Part shown: positions 29,733-38,768 of the stretch, piece by piece
Layout: each line of letters starts with the position of its first letter
Numbering within the stretch: position 1 is the first letter of the stretch
NCBI RefSeq assembly: GCF_010614725.1
Contig: NZ_JAAEHL010000013.1
Coordinates: 62,001-126,000, forward strand
Source of the DNA: Flavobacterium ajazii
Lineage (GTDB): Bacteria; Bacteroidota; Bacteroidia; Flavobacteriales; Flavobacteriaceae
Direction of reading: 5' to 3'
DNA length: 64,000 nt
Program-made: the position numbers and the translations under genes
Notes under the pieces: generated by a model
What the model saw: only the letters and a program-made list of their open reading frames with translations
What the model was told of the DNA's origin: nothing
Database searches by the model: none

Positions 29733-31247
29733 ATGAGAGAAATCCATTATATTAGTACTGAAACATTAACTTTAGAAACGTTACAGGAGATTTTAGGAAA
29801 CGATAAAGCATTAGAATTATCAGAAGAGGCTAAAGTAAATGTTCAGAAATGCCGTGACTATCTTGATAAAAAAATGGCTTCTCATCCGGAACCTATATAT
29901 GGAATCAATACAGGTTTTGGGGCACTTTACAGTGTGAAAATCTCAAATGAAAATTTATCCCAGCTTCAGGAAAACCTTGTAAAATCACATGCTTGCGGAA
30001 CAGGAGAAGAAGTTCCGGCTGAAATTGTAAAAATGATGCTTTTACTAAAAATTCAGTCTTTGAGTTACGGATATTCAGGAATTCAGCTGCATACATTAAA
30101 CCGTTTGATTGATTTTTATAATAATGATGTTTTACCTATTGTATACACTCAGGGTTCGCTTGGCGCTTCAGGAGATTTAGCACCATTGGCACATTTATCA
30201 TTACCTTTATTAGGAGAAGGAGAAGTGTTTTTTGAAGGTAAAAGAAGGACTTCTGCTGAAGTTTTAAAACGTTTTAACTGGGAGCCGATTGTTTTGCAGT
30301 CCAAAGAAGGTTTAGCGTTATTGAACGGAACACAGTTTATGAGTGCTTACGGGGCCCATATTTTGATAAAAGCTTATAAATATTCGTATCTAGCTGATTT
30401 AATCGGGACCATTTCACTCGAAGCTTTTGATGGAAGAGTAGAACCTTTTAATGAATTGATTCATTTTATTCGTCCTCACAAAGGTCAGATTGTAACGGCA
30501 CAGCGAATCAATGAATTTTTGGAAGGAAGTGAAATTATTGTACAGCAGAAAAAACATGTTCAGGATCCATATTCTTTCCGTTGTATGCCTCAGGTTCATG
30601 GCGCTTCAAAAGATGCAATTGATTATGTTCGAAAGGTATTTAAAACAGAGATTAATTCGGTTACGGATAATCCAAATATATTTATAGAATCCGATCAGAT
30701 TATTTCAGGTGGAAATTTCCACGGACAACCATTAGCTTTAGCGTTGGATTTTATGGCAATTGCTTTGGCAGAATTAGGAAGTATTTCTGAAAGAAGAACT
30801 TATCAGCTGATTTCGGGATTACGAAATCTTCCAGCATTTCTGGTTGACAATCCGGGACTGAATTCAGGATTTATGATTCCGCAATACACAGCTGCAAGCA
30901 TCGCAAGTCAGAACAAACAGTTAGCAACACCTTCAAGTGTTGATAGTATTGTTTCGAGCAACGGACAGGAAGATCATGTGAGCATGGGAGCAAATGGGGC
31001 AACAAAAGCTTTAAAGGTCATGGAAAACCTGGAGCGTATTCTGGCTATTGAATTACTGAATGCTTCACAGGCAATTGCGTACAGAGCACCTTTAAAATCA
31101 AGTGATTTTATCGAAATGTTTTTGAATAGTTATAGGGAAGCTGTGCCTTTGGTAAAGGAAGACAGGATTTTACATTATGATATTGAACAGTCTGTTTTGT
31201 TCTTAAATAGTTTTCAAATTGAAAATGATTTGTTAACAATGGCTTAA
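29733..31247 (+). CDS. hutH: Histidine ammonia-lyase family protein
   Basis: A 504-residue MIO enzyme. The cofactor-forming Ala-Ser-Gly is at residues 145-147 in GSLGASGDLAPLAHLSLPLLG. YGINTGFGALYSV (with the catalytic Tyr) and GNFHGQPLALALDFMAIALAELGSISERR are also present. GLNSGFMIPQYTAASIASQNK and SSNGQEDHVSMGANGA complete the active site. The family deaminates histidine to urocanate, or in some branches tyrosine/phenylalanine. No hutU, hutI or hutG is adjacent, so histidine degradation is probable but not proved; an aromatic amino acid lyase is the alternative. It is followed by the phosphate uptake pair, which has its own promoter box. Confidence 0.88.
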   Translation: MREIHYISTETLTLETLQEILGNDKALELSEEAKVNVQKCRDYLDKKMASHPEPIYGINTGFGALYSVKISNENLSQLQENLVKSHACGTGEEVPAEIVKMMLLLKIQSLSYGYSGIQLHTLNRLIDFYNNDVLPIVYTQGSLGASGDLAPLAHLSLPLLGEGEVFFEGKRRTSAEVLKRFNWEPIVLQSKEGLALLNGTQFMSAYGAHILIKAYKYSYLADLIGTISLEAFDGRVEPFNELIHFIRPHKGQIVTAQRINEFLEGSEIIVQQKKHVQDPYSFRCMPQVHGASKDAIDYVRKVFKTEINSVTDNPNIFIESDQIISGGNFHGQPLALALDFMAIALAELGSISERRTYQLISGLRNLPAFLVDNPGLNSGFMIPQYTAASIASQNKQLATPSSVDSIVSSNGQEDHVSMGANGATKALKVMENLERILAIELLNASQAIAYRAPLKSSDFIEMFLNSYREAVPLVKEDRILHYDIEQSVLFLNSFQIENDLLTMA

Positions 31248-31268
31248 CATTACAAAATAATATTGAAG

Positions 31269-31276
31269 TAATTTTG
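31269..31276 (+). promoter_or_regulatory. -7 box (TAATTTTG) of the DUF47-PiT operon
   Basis: TAATTTTG matches TAnnTTTG and lies 20 bp before the DUF47 ATG, within the short gap after hutH. No -33 element at good spacing is evident. Confidence 0.45.
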
Positions 31277-31295
31277 CACTATCAAAAATATAAAA

Positions 31296-31940
31296 ATGTC
31301 AATAAACAGTATTTTCCAATTTTTAGTGCCGAAAGACAAGAAATTCTTTCCACTTTTTGAAGAAGCTTCAAGCAATTTAATTGAATTAGCTTCTAACTTA
31401 CACGAAGCTGTAAATTTACCATTAAAAGAAAGAGAAATCCTTTTTCAAAAAATTGACGAATTAGAACAAAAAGGCGAAGATATTACTCGTCAGACCAACC
31501 TGGAGTTAAGCAGAAACTTCATTACTCCATTTGACAGAGAAGATATTCATACGTTAATTACTTCAATTGACAACGTTGCAGATTACCTTCATGGAGCATC
31601 AAGCCGTATGAGATTATATCAGGTAGATAAAATTACCAAATCTATCAGAAAAATGACGGAAATCAACCTAGAAGCATGTCAGAATATTGACAGTGCTGTA
31701 AAAGAGTTGAGAAATTTAAAGAATTTCAAAGTTATTAAGGATGCCTGTTCCAGAATTAATAAATTGGAAAACAAATCTGATAACGTATATAACAAAGCAG
31801 TTTTTGAAATTTTTGAAAACGAAACAGATGCTAAAAACATTATTAAGTATAAAGAAGTGTTATCTGTTTTAGAATCAGCAACAGACAAATGTAAGAGTGT
31901 TGCGAACATACTGGAATCTATTTCTGTAAAACATTCTTAA
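31296..31940 (+). CDS. DUF47 (PhoU-like) phosphate transport accessory protein
   Basis: A 214-residue all-helical protein of the DUF47/TIGR00153 family, distantly related to PhoU. Features are FLVPKDKKFFPLFEEASSNLIELA, a metal-binding-like E-x-x-x-D pattern in KIDELEQKGEDITRQTNLELSR, and TPFDREDIHTLITSIDNVADYLHGASSRM. The closing segment is LESATDKCKSVANILESI. It is cytoplasmic and thought to regulate the PiT transporter with which it is almost always paired. The PiT gene starts 30 bp downstream, so they form one operon. Confidence 0.92.
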   Translation: MSINSIFQFLVPKDKKFFPLFEEASSNLIELASNLHEAVNLPLKEREILFQKIDELEQKGEDITRQTNLELSRNFITPFDREDIHTLITSIDNVADYLHGASSRMRLYQVDKITKSIRKMTEINLEACQNIDSAVKELRNLKNFKVIKDACSRINKLENKSDNVYNKAVFEIFENETDAKNIIKYKEVLSVLESATDKCKSVANILESISVKHS

Positions 31941-31970
31941 TTCAATTTTTCATTCTGAAGTTATAATTTT

Positions 31971-33302
31971 ATGACGCTACTTATAATTATTATAGTATTA
32001 GCTTTAATTTTTGATTACATCAACGGTTTTCATGATGCGGCAAATGCTATAGCGACTGTTGTTGCAACAAAGGTTTTGACACCTTTTCAGGCTGTAGTCT
32101 GGGCAGCATTTTTTAACTTTCTGGCTTATTGGGTTTTCGGATTTGGAGTTGCAGATACTGTTGCCAAAACGGCACATACAATGGAGATTAATCTTGTAGT
32201 GATTTTAGCCGGTGTTATTGCAGCAATATGTTGGAACTTATTAACCTGGTGGTTAGGAATTCCTTCCAGTTCATCACATACTTTAATTGGTGGTTTTGCA
32301 GGAGCGGCTATTGCTCATGCCATTGCAGTTCACGGTTTTTCGGGTTATGTTGGAGAAGATGGGACGACACACTACTGGTACGAAATCGTAAGCTGGTACA
32401 AAGCAGGAAAAGATGGAGGAATGCCTTCGGGAGTTATTATCATCATTGCTTTTATTGTATTAGCGCCATTGTTGGGAGCATTAGCCTCTTATTTAATATC
32501 AATTTGGTTATTGAATGCTTCACGAAAAAGTATCTGGCCTAAAATATTTACCGTAGGTTTAATGATTGCTACAATCTGGTTTGTAAAAGTTCAAATGGTA
32601 CCATTTGCAGAAATTGAAAAACCAAGATTTGAATCACATTTTTGGAGTGTAGCTTTTGATCCACATAATATTAAATGGTTTTTAGTCGCTTTTATTATTC
32701 TTACTGTTAGTGCTTTTTGTTTGCTGTTCAGTAGTTTGAATTTACATCAGGCTGATGCGGCTTTGAAAAAAATGCAATTATTGTCTTCAGCTGCATTCAG
32801 TTTAGGTCACGGAGGAAACGATTCGCAAAAAGTAATGGGTATTATTGCAGCTGCTGTTGCCGTTTATATCAATACAAATCCGGGAGTTCACATGGACTCA
32901 TGGTTAGATGTTGTTTTGCCAAATGATGACAAAGGAATAAAAGGAGTAATGCCGGGCTGGATTCCATTAGCTTGTTATTCTGCAATTGCTGCTGGAACTT
33001 TGAGTGGTGGATGGAAAATTGTAAAAACAATGGGTTCTAAAATTACTAAAGTAAGTTCTTTTGAAGGGGTTGCTGCTGAAACTGCAGGTGCTTTGACACT
33101 TTACTTTACAGAACATTTAAAGATCCCGGTAAGTACAACGCATACCATTACAGGATCGATCATCGGGGTTGGATTAACGAAACGTGTATCTGCTGTAAGA
33201 TGGGGAGTTACTGTCAGTTTGATTTGGGCATGGGTATTAACGATTCCTATTTCGGCTATTTTAGCAGGATTGGTTTACTTTGTACTGAGTGTTTTTATCT
33301 AA
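31971..33302 (+). CDS. pit: Inorganic phosphate transporter, PiT family
   Basis: A 443-residue inner-membrane transporter with about ten helices. Both halves carry PiT signatures: FDYINGFHDAANAIATVVATKVL in the first half with GIPSSSSHTLIGGFAGAAIAH, and SLGHGGNDSQKVMGIIAAAV with HLKIPVSTTHTITGSIIGVGLTKR in the second. It imports phosphate (often as a metal-phosphate complex) driven by protons or sodium. The gene follows DUF47 and ends at a strong terminator. Confidence 0.95.
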   Translation: MTLLIIIIVLALIFDYINGFHDAANAIATVVATKVLTPFQAVVWAAFFNFLAYWVFGFGVADTVAKTAHTMEINLVVILAGVIAAICWNLLTWWLGIPSSSSHTLIGGFAGAAIAHAIAVHGFSGYVGEDGTTHYWYEIVSWYKAGKDGGMPSGVIIIIAFIVLAPLLGALASYLISIWLLNASRKSIWPKIFTVGLMIATIWFVKVQMVPFAEIEKPRFESHFWSVAFDPHNIKWFLVAFIILTVSAFCLLFSSLNLHQADAALKKMQLLSSAAFSLGHGGNDSQKVMGIIAAAVAVYINTNPGVHMDSWLDVVLPNDDKGIKGVMPGWIPLACYSAIAAGTLSGGWKIVKTMGSKITKVSSFEGVAAETAGALTLYFTEHLKIPVSTTHTITGSIIGVGLTKRVSAVRWGVTVSLIWAWVLTIPISAILAGLVYFVLSVFI

Positions 33303-33360
33303 ATGAGTAAAATGATTTTTGTGAAATGTGAGATGTAAATTACATTTGATAATATAAAAA

Positions 33361-33394
33361 AAGCTGGTTTCAATATTAAGAAACCAGCTTTTTG
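33361..33394. terminator. Terminator between pit and the acyl-ACP thioesterase gene
   Basis: AAGCTGGTTTC / GAAACCAGCTT with A to the left and T to the right. It can serve both convergent genes. Confidence 0.85.
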
Positions 33395-33413
33395 TTTTAA
33401 TGCGAATGCTGAA

Positions 33414-34163
33414 TTATTTCTTCCAGTTTAGCTGTAATGCATAACAGGTTTTCTCTCCTTTGGTGATGCTAAAAGTAGTAGCTGAGTTATCTTCAATATC
33501 GCTTTCATGAATGATTACAGTGTCTTTTAATGAAAGTTCCTTCATAAAATTCATTTCAAAGCTTTTTACTTCTTGTTTCAGGATTTTCTTCGGGTTGACG
33601 TGGTCAAGGCACCATTCGAGATATTTTACGTTATTAACATGGTTTACAATATCCAGATCTGATAAATAAACTGTTTTCTCGAATACAGCTTCTTTTTCGT
33701 GATTGATATTGATTTTTGAAAAACCTTCTTCTGTAGCTCTTTTATCCGGAAATAATTCAAAATGTTCATAAGGCAATGCCAAAGCTTCGGGACGGCGTAA
33801 TTGTGTGTTGAAAACCGCCCAATAGGTTTCGCAGCCCACTATTTTTTTTCCGTTGACATGCATTTCCAGCGCACGTACAGAGCGTGAGTTTTCAAGGCTG
33901 TTAATCCAGGTGGTTACCGTCACTGCATCTCCCCATTTTGGTAAAGCGATAATTTCGACTCTCATTCTGCTTAAGACCCATGCCTGATGAAACTCCTGCA
34001 TATCATAAAAACTGATACCGCCAATTTCTGAATGTGCCGCTGCAGTCAATTGTAAAATATTACACAAATCGGTATATTTTAAAGAACCGTTTGGGGTACA
34101 TTGTGTGAAATTGATTTCCCAGTCTTTGCTTAGAATCGATGTGAAGTTTGGAGATATTGGCAT
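33414..34163 (-). CDS. Acyl-ACP thioesterase
   Basis: A 249-residue double hot-dog protein of the acyl-ACP thioesterase (FatA/FatB-like) family, which releases fatty acids from acyl carrier protein. The first hot dog has SEIGGISFYDMQEFHQAWVLSRMRVEI and WINSLENSRSVRALEMHV. The second has VYLSDLDIVNHVNNVKYLEWCLDHV, where NHVNN carries the catalytic Asn/His. The bacterial form is cytoplasmic. It is followed by miaA upstream on the same strand, about 70 bp apart, with unrelated function. Confidence 0.85.
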   Translation of the reverse strand: MPISPNFTSILSKDWEINFTQCTPNGSLKYTDLCNILQLTAAAHSEIGGISFYDMQEFHQAWVLSRMRVEIIALPKWGDAVTVTTWINSLENSRSVRALEMHVNGKKIVGCETYWAVFNTQLRRPEALALPYEHFELFPDKRATEEGFSKININHEKEAVFEKTVYLSDLDIVNHVNNVKYLEWCLDHVNPKKILKQEVKSFEMNFMKELSLKDTVIIHESDIEDNSATTFSITKGEKTCYALQLNWKK

Positions 34164-34231
34164 TTTAATTTTAGACTTCTTAGATTGTTAGAATTTTAGA
34201 TTTTTTCGAAATAGAGTAAAGAAAAAAGATT

Positions 34232-35152
34232 TTATTTTACAATTTCGTCAATATAATTTATAATTTCTTTCCTGTCTCTAGCATAATCAAACCATTTGGT
34301 CTGTTCATTTCGTTTGAACCACGTTAATTGCCTTTTTGAAAATCGTCTGGTATTTTTTTTGATTTCCTCAATGGCAAATGGCAGCGTGAATTCTCCGTCA
34401 AAATAACTGAATAATTCTCTATAACCGACTGTTTGGAGCGCATTTAACGCTTTATTAGGATATAGTGCTTTTGCTTCTTCAAGTAAACCTTCGTTCATCA
34501 TAATATCAACACGCTGGTTGATACGGTTATAAATTACTTCTCTGTCGGCTTCTAAACCAATTAAGATGGGAGTGAAGTTTCGATTATTTTTCTTTTGATT
34601 CAAAAAAGATGAGTATGGTTTTTGAGTCCCGATGCAAACCTCAACAAAACGCATCATTCTTTGTGGGTTTTGTAAGGTCTGTGGATTTTCTAAAGTGATT
34701 TTCTGAAAGTAATCAGGATCTAAAGTTTTTAATTGTTCCTGAAGATACTCAATTCCGAGTTTTTCGTAATTTGAACTAACTTCTGAACGTACTTCAGGAT
34801 TGATTTCAGGAAATTCATCAAAACCTTTTAGAACAGCATCTACATACAATCCGGAGCCTCCAATTAAAATGGCGAAATCATTTTTTTGAAACAATTTTTC
34901 GAGTTTTAAAAGAGCTTCCTTTTCGTAATCGCCAACAGTATAGTTTTCGAAAATTGATTTATTTTGAATGAAATGATGCGTTGCTGACTGTAGTTCTTCC
35001 TGATTTGGAACAGCTGTACCGATAGTCATTTCTTTAAAAAACTGACGGCTGTCGCAGGATATTATTTCACAATTAAAATGTTTTGCCAATGTAATACTTA
35101 AGGCTGTTTTGCCTATGGCTGTTGGTCCGACAATGGTAATTAGGTATTTCAT
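34232..35152 (-). CDS. miaA: tRNA dimethylallyltransferase
   Basis: A 306-residue enzyme that adds a dimethylallyl group to A37 of tRNAs reading UNN codons. The P-loop GPTAIGKTALS is at residues 8-18. SCDSRQFFKEMTIGTAVP contains the catalytic Asp. GGSGLYVDAVLKG and TVGYRELFSYFDGE follow, and RRFSKRQLTWFKR is the RNA-contacting motif. The length is normal. It appears in a run of minus-strand genes, but upstream of its start lies a repeat element, not a coding neighbour. Confidence 0.95.
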   Translation of the reverse strand: MKYLITIVGPTAIGKTALSITLAKHFNCEIISCDSRQFFKEMTIGTAVPNQEELQSATHHFIQNKSIFENYTVGDYEKEALLKLEKLFQKNDFAILIGGSGLYVDAVLKGFDEFPEINPEVRSEVSSNYEKLGIEYLQEQLKTLDPDYFQKITLENPQTLQNPQRMMRFVEVCIGTQKPYSSFLNQKKNNRNFTPILIGLEADREVIYNRINQRVDIMMNEGLLEEAKALYPNKALNALQTVGYRELFSYFDGEFTLPFAIEEIKKNTRRFSKRQLTWFKRNEQTKWFDYARDRKEIINYIDEIVK

Positions 35153-35160
35153 ATGTTTTT

Positions 35161-35303
35161 TAGCCCGGATGGAAATGGAAACCCCGGACTTATATTTGTT
35201 AGTTTTTGTGGCGTAAAAGAAGCGACTTTAGAAGCTGCTTTTATGACTCTAAAAAACAACAAAGATAAGGAGGAGTTGCAATGTACAGCCGGAATAGCTT
35301 CAT
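35161..35303 (+). repeat. TAGCCCGGAT-type repeat element (degenerate relative of the hairpin family)
   Basis: This begins TAGCCCGGATGGAAATGG and ends TACAGCCGGAATAGCTTC. The middle holds AAGAAGCGACTTTAG / GAAGCTGCTTTT-like inverted words. It resembles the five TAGCCCCGAT elements in its ends but is longer and lacks the GGGTT hairpin. An open frame across it is rejected as a gene. Confidence 0.5.
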
Positions 35304-35306
35304 AAA

Positions 35307-36142
35307 TTAATGATGTAATTCGGATCCGCATTCATGACAGTATTTTGCATTGTCAAAATGAAGTTGTGAACCACATACCTGACAGGAGGTTTTTGTACTG
35401 ACAGTGTTGTTTTTGAGACTTTTTTTAGCAAATTCGGCTGTTACGATTCCGGTTGGAACAGCTATGATTCCGTAACCCAAAATCATGACCAGTGCCGCTA
35501 TGAACTGACCTAAAGGGGTTTCTGGTGAAATATCTCCGTAGCCAACGGTTGTTAAGGTTACAATTGTCCAGTAAATCGCCATTGGAATGCTTGTAAATCC
35601 TGATGCTTCGCCTTCGACCAGATACATTATAGTTCCGATAATGATCGTGCTGATTAAAACAAAATAGATGAAAACCAGGATTTTCTCTTTACTGGCGTCA
35701 ATTGCTTCTTTTAATTGTAATGACTGATGTGAAATTTGAGGAAGATGCAGAATTTTGAATAATCGAAGGAAACGCAGGGCTCTTACGATGGATAAAATAC
35801 TTGCTCCGGGGAAGAATATCGACAAATACATGGGTAAAACAGCCAGTAAATCGATAATTCCATAGAAGCTGAAAATGTATTTTATCGGTTTTTGAATAGA
35901 AATAATCCGTAAAAGATATTCAATGGTGAAAAATAGAGTAATTACCATTCACATATCCATAACTGATAGTGATATTTTGAACTAATACCCTGAACGGTGT
36001 CGAGCATTATTAATAGAACGCTCAATAAAATCAAACCTAAAAGGACCAAATCGAACATTCGCCCTAAAATGGTATTGGTACCATAAAGAACAATTTTGAC
36101 TTTTTCTCTGAAAATCTCGTATTGTGATTTTTTGTTTTTCAT
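35307..36142 (-). pseudogene. Voltage-gated-type potassium channel, frameshifted
   Basis: Two overlapping frames make one channel of about 278 residues. The first (36142 to 35942) gives the N-terminus with FDLVLLGLILLSVLLIMLDTV and stops after LWICEW. The second (35948 to 35307) continues VITLFFTIEYLLRI and contains an S4-like segment ILSIVRALRFLRLFKIL. It also has the pore with the K+ filter TLTTVGYGD, helix S6, and a C-terminal zinc ribbon CQVCGS ... CHECGS. Adding one base at about 35945 (GAATGG to GAATGGG) restores a continuous EWVITLFF. This is either a real one-base deletion, a programmed event or a sequencing error. The family is the KvAP/Kch-like ion transport proteins. Confidence 0.85.
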
Positions 36143-36172
36143 TTCCTTAAAGATAATGAAAGTTTTGTTCTG

Positions 36173-37534
36173 CTAAAAATGAAGTATTTTTAACGATTTA
36201 CTTTTACGGATGTGGTTCTGAATGATGTTTTTTACATCGCGGTTGTGCTGCATCGGAATCAGGATTTTTTTCAGAATCTCAATATTTGTAATCTGATAGT
36301 TTAAATCATAATAGGCGTAGCCTTTGTAGATGCCGTTTTCGATTAAAATAGCGCTTCTTTCATTTACGTTTCGGCCTCTGTCGAGCAAAATTATGCTTTT
36401 GTTTTCGAAGCTGTTTTCAGAAATAAACTGCTGAACCCTTAAATTGTAAATTTCAGGTGTTACTTCGCCAATACAGGCACCATCACATTCCTTGATTTTG
36501 TATTGAAAACATTCTTTTTTCGTCTGATATAAACCGGTCAGTTTTTGGCACAAATGATATTTTGCCGTAAACCTGAAAAGCGCATTTTTTCCTTCCTGTA
36601 AAGTAGCAAACGAAGTGATTTCTTTTTTGCGTCCGTCTGCTTTTTCGAGTTTTAGATTTATATAACCGTTGGAATCTTTCTCTGCATATAAGGCATATTG
36701 AAAAATCGTTTTACGCTGAGAGCGGTTATATCTTGGGCGGTTTATTTTAATTTCTTCGCTTTCTTTTAATAGCGCAATTAATTCACTTCCGGTTTCTTCA
36801 TACGTTATGGTAAAAACCTCTGTCTGAATCTTTTTGCTTTTAGTGGTGATTCCGGTAAAATGCTGATTTACCCTTTTTCTGATATTTTGACTTTTGCCGA
36901 TGTAAATTAAAGTTCCTCCTTCGTTATGAATGTAATAAACTCCGGTTTTAGAAGGCATCTGGTTTACTAAATCCTGAAGTTTTGGCGAAATCCCTTTTTC
37001 GATTTCGAATTTTACAAAATCTTTGACGATGGTTTTTTCCAGGTCTTTTTCCAGTAATATTTTGAACAGTTTGGTTGTGGCGATAGCATCTCCGCTTGCA
37101 CGATGTCTGTCGGCTATTGGTATTCCGAGAGAACGGACTAATTTTCCTAAACTATAAGATGGCTGTTCCGGAATTAATTTTTTGGCAAGTTCAACGGTAC
37201 AAAGTGTTTTTGATTCGAAATTATAGCCTAAACGTCTGAATTCGGTACGCAGGATTCGATAATCAAAAGAGGCGTTGTGCGCTACAATAATACAATCAGA
37301 AGTAATTTCGATGATTCGTTTGGCTACTTCATAGAATTTTGGAGCAGAACCCAGCATAGCATTGTTGATTCCGGTTAATTTAGCCACAAAAGGCTGAATC
37401 GGAATCTCAGGATTGACAAGACTTATGAATTGGTCAACGACTTCATGTCCATCAAATTTATAGATGGCGATTTCGGTAATTCCTTCTTCGTTGAATTGCC
37501 CTCCGGTGGTTTCTATGTCTAGTATTGCGTACAT
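36173..37534 (-). CDS. DnaQ-like 3'-5' exonuclease fused to a GIY-YIG nuclease domain
   Basis: A 453-residue two-domain protein. The N-terminal DEDDh exonuclease (about 1-170) shows ILDIETTGG (ExoI), VAHNASFDYRILRTEF (ExoII) and HRASGDAIATT (ExoIII). The GIY-YIG domain (about 190-275) has GVYYIHNEGGTLIYIGKSQNIRKRVNQHF and a catalytic-type Glu in KESEEIKINRPRYN. The C-terminal part includes cysteines CFQYKIKECDGACIG, like the UvrC/Cho region after GIY-YIG. Such fusions are the bacterial Cho-like/PolC-epsilon-like proteins thought to act in DNA repair. The start at the ATG 37534 is preferred over a TTG two codons upstream. Confidence 0.9.
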   Translation of the reverse strand: MYAILDIETTGGQFNEEGITEIAIYKFDGHEVVDQFISLVNPEIPIQPFVAKLTGINNAMLGSAPKFYEVAKRIIEITSDCIIVAHNASFDYRILRTEFRRLGYNFESKTLCTVELAKKLIPEQPSYSLGKLVRSLGIPIADRHRASGDAIATTKLFKILLEKDLEKTIVKDFVKFEIEKGISPKLQDLVNQMPSKTGVYYIHNEGGTLIYIGKSQNIRKRVNQHFTGITTKSKKIQTEVFTITYEETGSELIALLKESEEIKINRPRYNRSQRKTIFQYALYAEKDSNGYINLKLEKADGRKKEITSFATLQEGKNALFRFTAKYHLCQKLTGLYQTKKECFQYKIKECDGACIGEVTPEIYNLRVQQFISENSFENKSIILLDRGRNVNERSAILIENGIYKGYAYYDLNYQITNIEILKKILIPMQHNRDVKNIIQNHIRKSKSLKILHF

Positions 37535-37540
37535 TTTCAA

Positions 37541-37623
37541 ATGTCAATATCAATTTCAAAAATCAATGTCAATATCAATTTCAAATTTTGAAAATTGTCA
37601 TTGTGATTGCTATTGTCATTGAT
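37541..37623. repeat. ATGTCAATATCAATTTCAAA direct repeat and ATTG words
   Basis: A 20-bp word, ATGTCAATATCAATTTCAAA, occurs twice in tandem (with a short spacer), followed by ATTGTCATTG words. The four-helix-bundle gene lies between this tract and the similar one at 37972-38067. Confidence 0.6.
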
Positions 37624-37971
37624 TTACTTTTTATTTATTATCATTTTTGATGAAATTGCAATAAGTTGTTCTACTTCTGAAAGAAGCTTACTCCTTTTGT
37701 CATTATCACCTTCTTTTATATAATCTAATATTTTTAAAGAATTTCTGGATTCCTTTAATTCTTTTACAACTAATGAAACTTTAAAAATAAAGTCTTTATC
37801 AGTTACTGTACCCTGAGCTTCTCCAAAATTTAAAGAAGCACTTCCGGATGATCTGATTAACTGATTTTTATAATATTCATTTTCGAATAACTTTTCTAAT
37901 TGTCTCGTAAAGAAAATACATTCTCCTGCAAAACGAACCAATCGATCTTCAAAATTGAATATTTTTTCCAT
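37624..37971 (-). CDS. Four-helix-bundle protein (23S rRNA intervening-sequence protein family)
   Basis: A 115-residue helical protein of the four-helix-bundle family (TIGR02436/S23-type). Marks are FEDRLVRFAGECIFFTRQLE, YKNQLIRSSGSASLNFGEAQG (the conserved RS.GS...N..EA pattern) and VVKELKESRNSLKILDYI. Proteins of this family were first seen in 23S rRNA intervening sequences but are common as stand-alone genes of unknown role in Bacteroidota. Here the gene is flanked on both sides by ATTG-rich repeats, as if inserted between the exonuclease gene and yggS. Confidence 0.88.
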   Translation of the reverse strand: MEKIFNFEDRLVRFAGECIFFTRQLEKLFENEYYKNQLIRSSGSASLNFGEAQGTVTDKDFIFKVSLVVKELKESRNSLKILDYIKEGDNDKRSKLLSEVEQLIAISSKMIINKK

Positions 37972-38067
37972 TTAAAATTTAAAATTGAAATTGCAATTAA
38001 TTTTTGTCATTGCAATTGACCTTTGATATTGTCATTGATTTTTGACATTGCCATTGATATTCAAAAA
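37972..38067. repeat. ATTG-word low-complexity spacer
   Basis: Repeats of GTCATTGCAATTG / GACATTGCCATTGATATT. It mirrors the tract on the other side of the four-helix-bundle gene. Confidence 0.5.
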
Positions 38068-38757
38068 TTATCTTCCTCCAAAAATGCTGCTCCCAATCCT
38101 GACCATTGTGCTTCCACATTCAATAGCAAGTTGATAATCGCCTGACATTCCCATTGAAATAGTCGAAAAATGTGCTGCTGTAGAAATACATTGTTGTGTA
38201 TCCCTGCATTGTGCATCTTTGTTTTGAAGCGAATCAAAAATCGATTTTAAATGCAGAAATTCTTTTTTGATCTGATCATGGTTTTCTGTAAAAGTTGCCA
38301 TTCCCATCAATCCTAAGATACGAATGTTTTTCATCTCTTTAAATTCGGAAGACGATAATAACTGAGTCAGTTCTTTTTCATCAAGACCAAATTTTGTTTC
38401 TTCTTCGGCAATATATATCTGAAGCAGGCAATCAATAACACGATTGTTTTTTAACGCTTGTTTGTTGATTTCCTGTAATAATTTTAAACTGTCAACACCA
38501 TGAATCAAACTTACAAACGGTGCCATAAATTTCACTTTATTTGACTGAACATGACCAATCATATGCCATTGAATATCTTTTGGCATTTGCTCATATTTAT
38601 CGGCCATTTCCTGAATTTTGTTTTCGCCAAAAATACGCTGACCGGCTTCATAAGCCTGAATCAGATCTGAAACAGGTTTTGTTTTTGAAACGGCAACCAG
38701 AGTTACATGTTCAGGTAAAGTTGCTTTGATTGTATTTAGGTTTGATGCTATTGACAT
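38068..38757 (-). CDS. YggS-family PLP homeostasis protein
   Basis: A 229-residue single-domain fold-type III PLP-binding protein (PROSC/YggS family). VTLVAVSKTKP contains the PLP lysine; FGENKIQEMADKYEQMP, WHMIGHVQSNKVKFM and LGLMGMATFTEN follow. The closing ISMGMSGDYQLAIECGSTMVRIGSSIFG binds the phosphate. It has no known catalytic reaction and helps keep free PLP and amino acid pools in balance. It is 11 bp downstream of the hydroxyacyl-CoA dehydrogenase gene, so cotranscription is likely. Confidence 0.95.
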   Translation of the reverse strand: MSIASNLNTIKATLPEHVTLVAVSKTKPVSDLIQAYEAGQRIFGENKIQEMADKYEQMPKDIQWHMIGHVQSNKVKFMAPFVSLIHGVDSLKLLQEINKQALKNNRVIDCLLQIYIAEEETKFGLDEKELTQLLSSSEFKEMKNIRILGLMGMATFTENHDQIKKEFLHLKSIFDSLQNKDAQCRDTQQCISTAAHFSTISMGMSGDYQLAIECGSTMVRIGSSIFGGR

Positions 38758-38768
38758 TGTTAACTTTT

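Noticed and set aside
35149..35331. 60-residue minus-strand frame between miaA and the channel
   Set aside because: It lies on the TAGCCCGGAT repeat and has no protein-like pattern.
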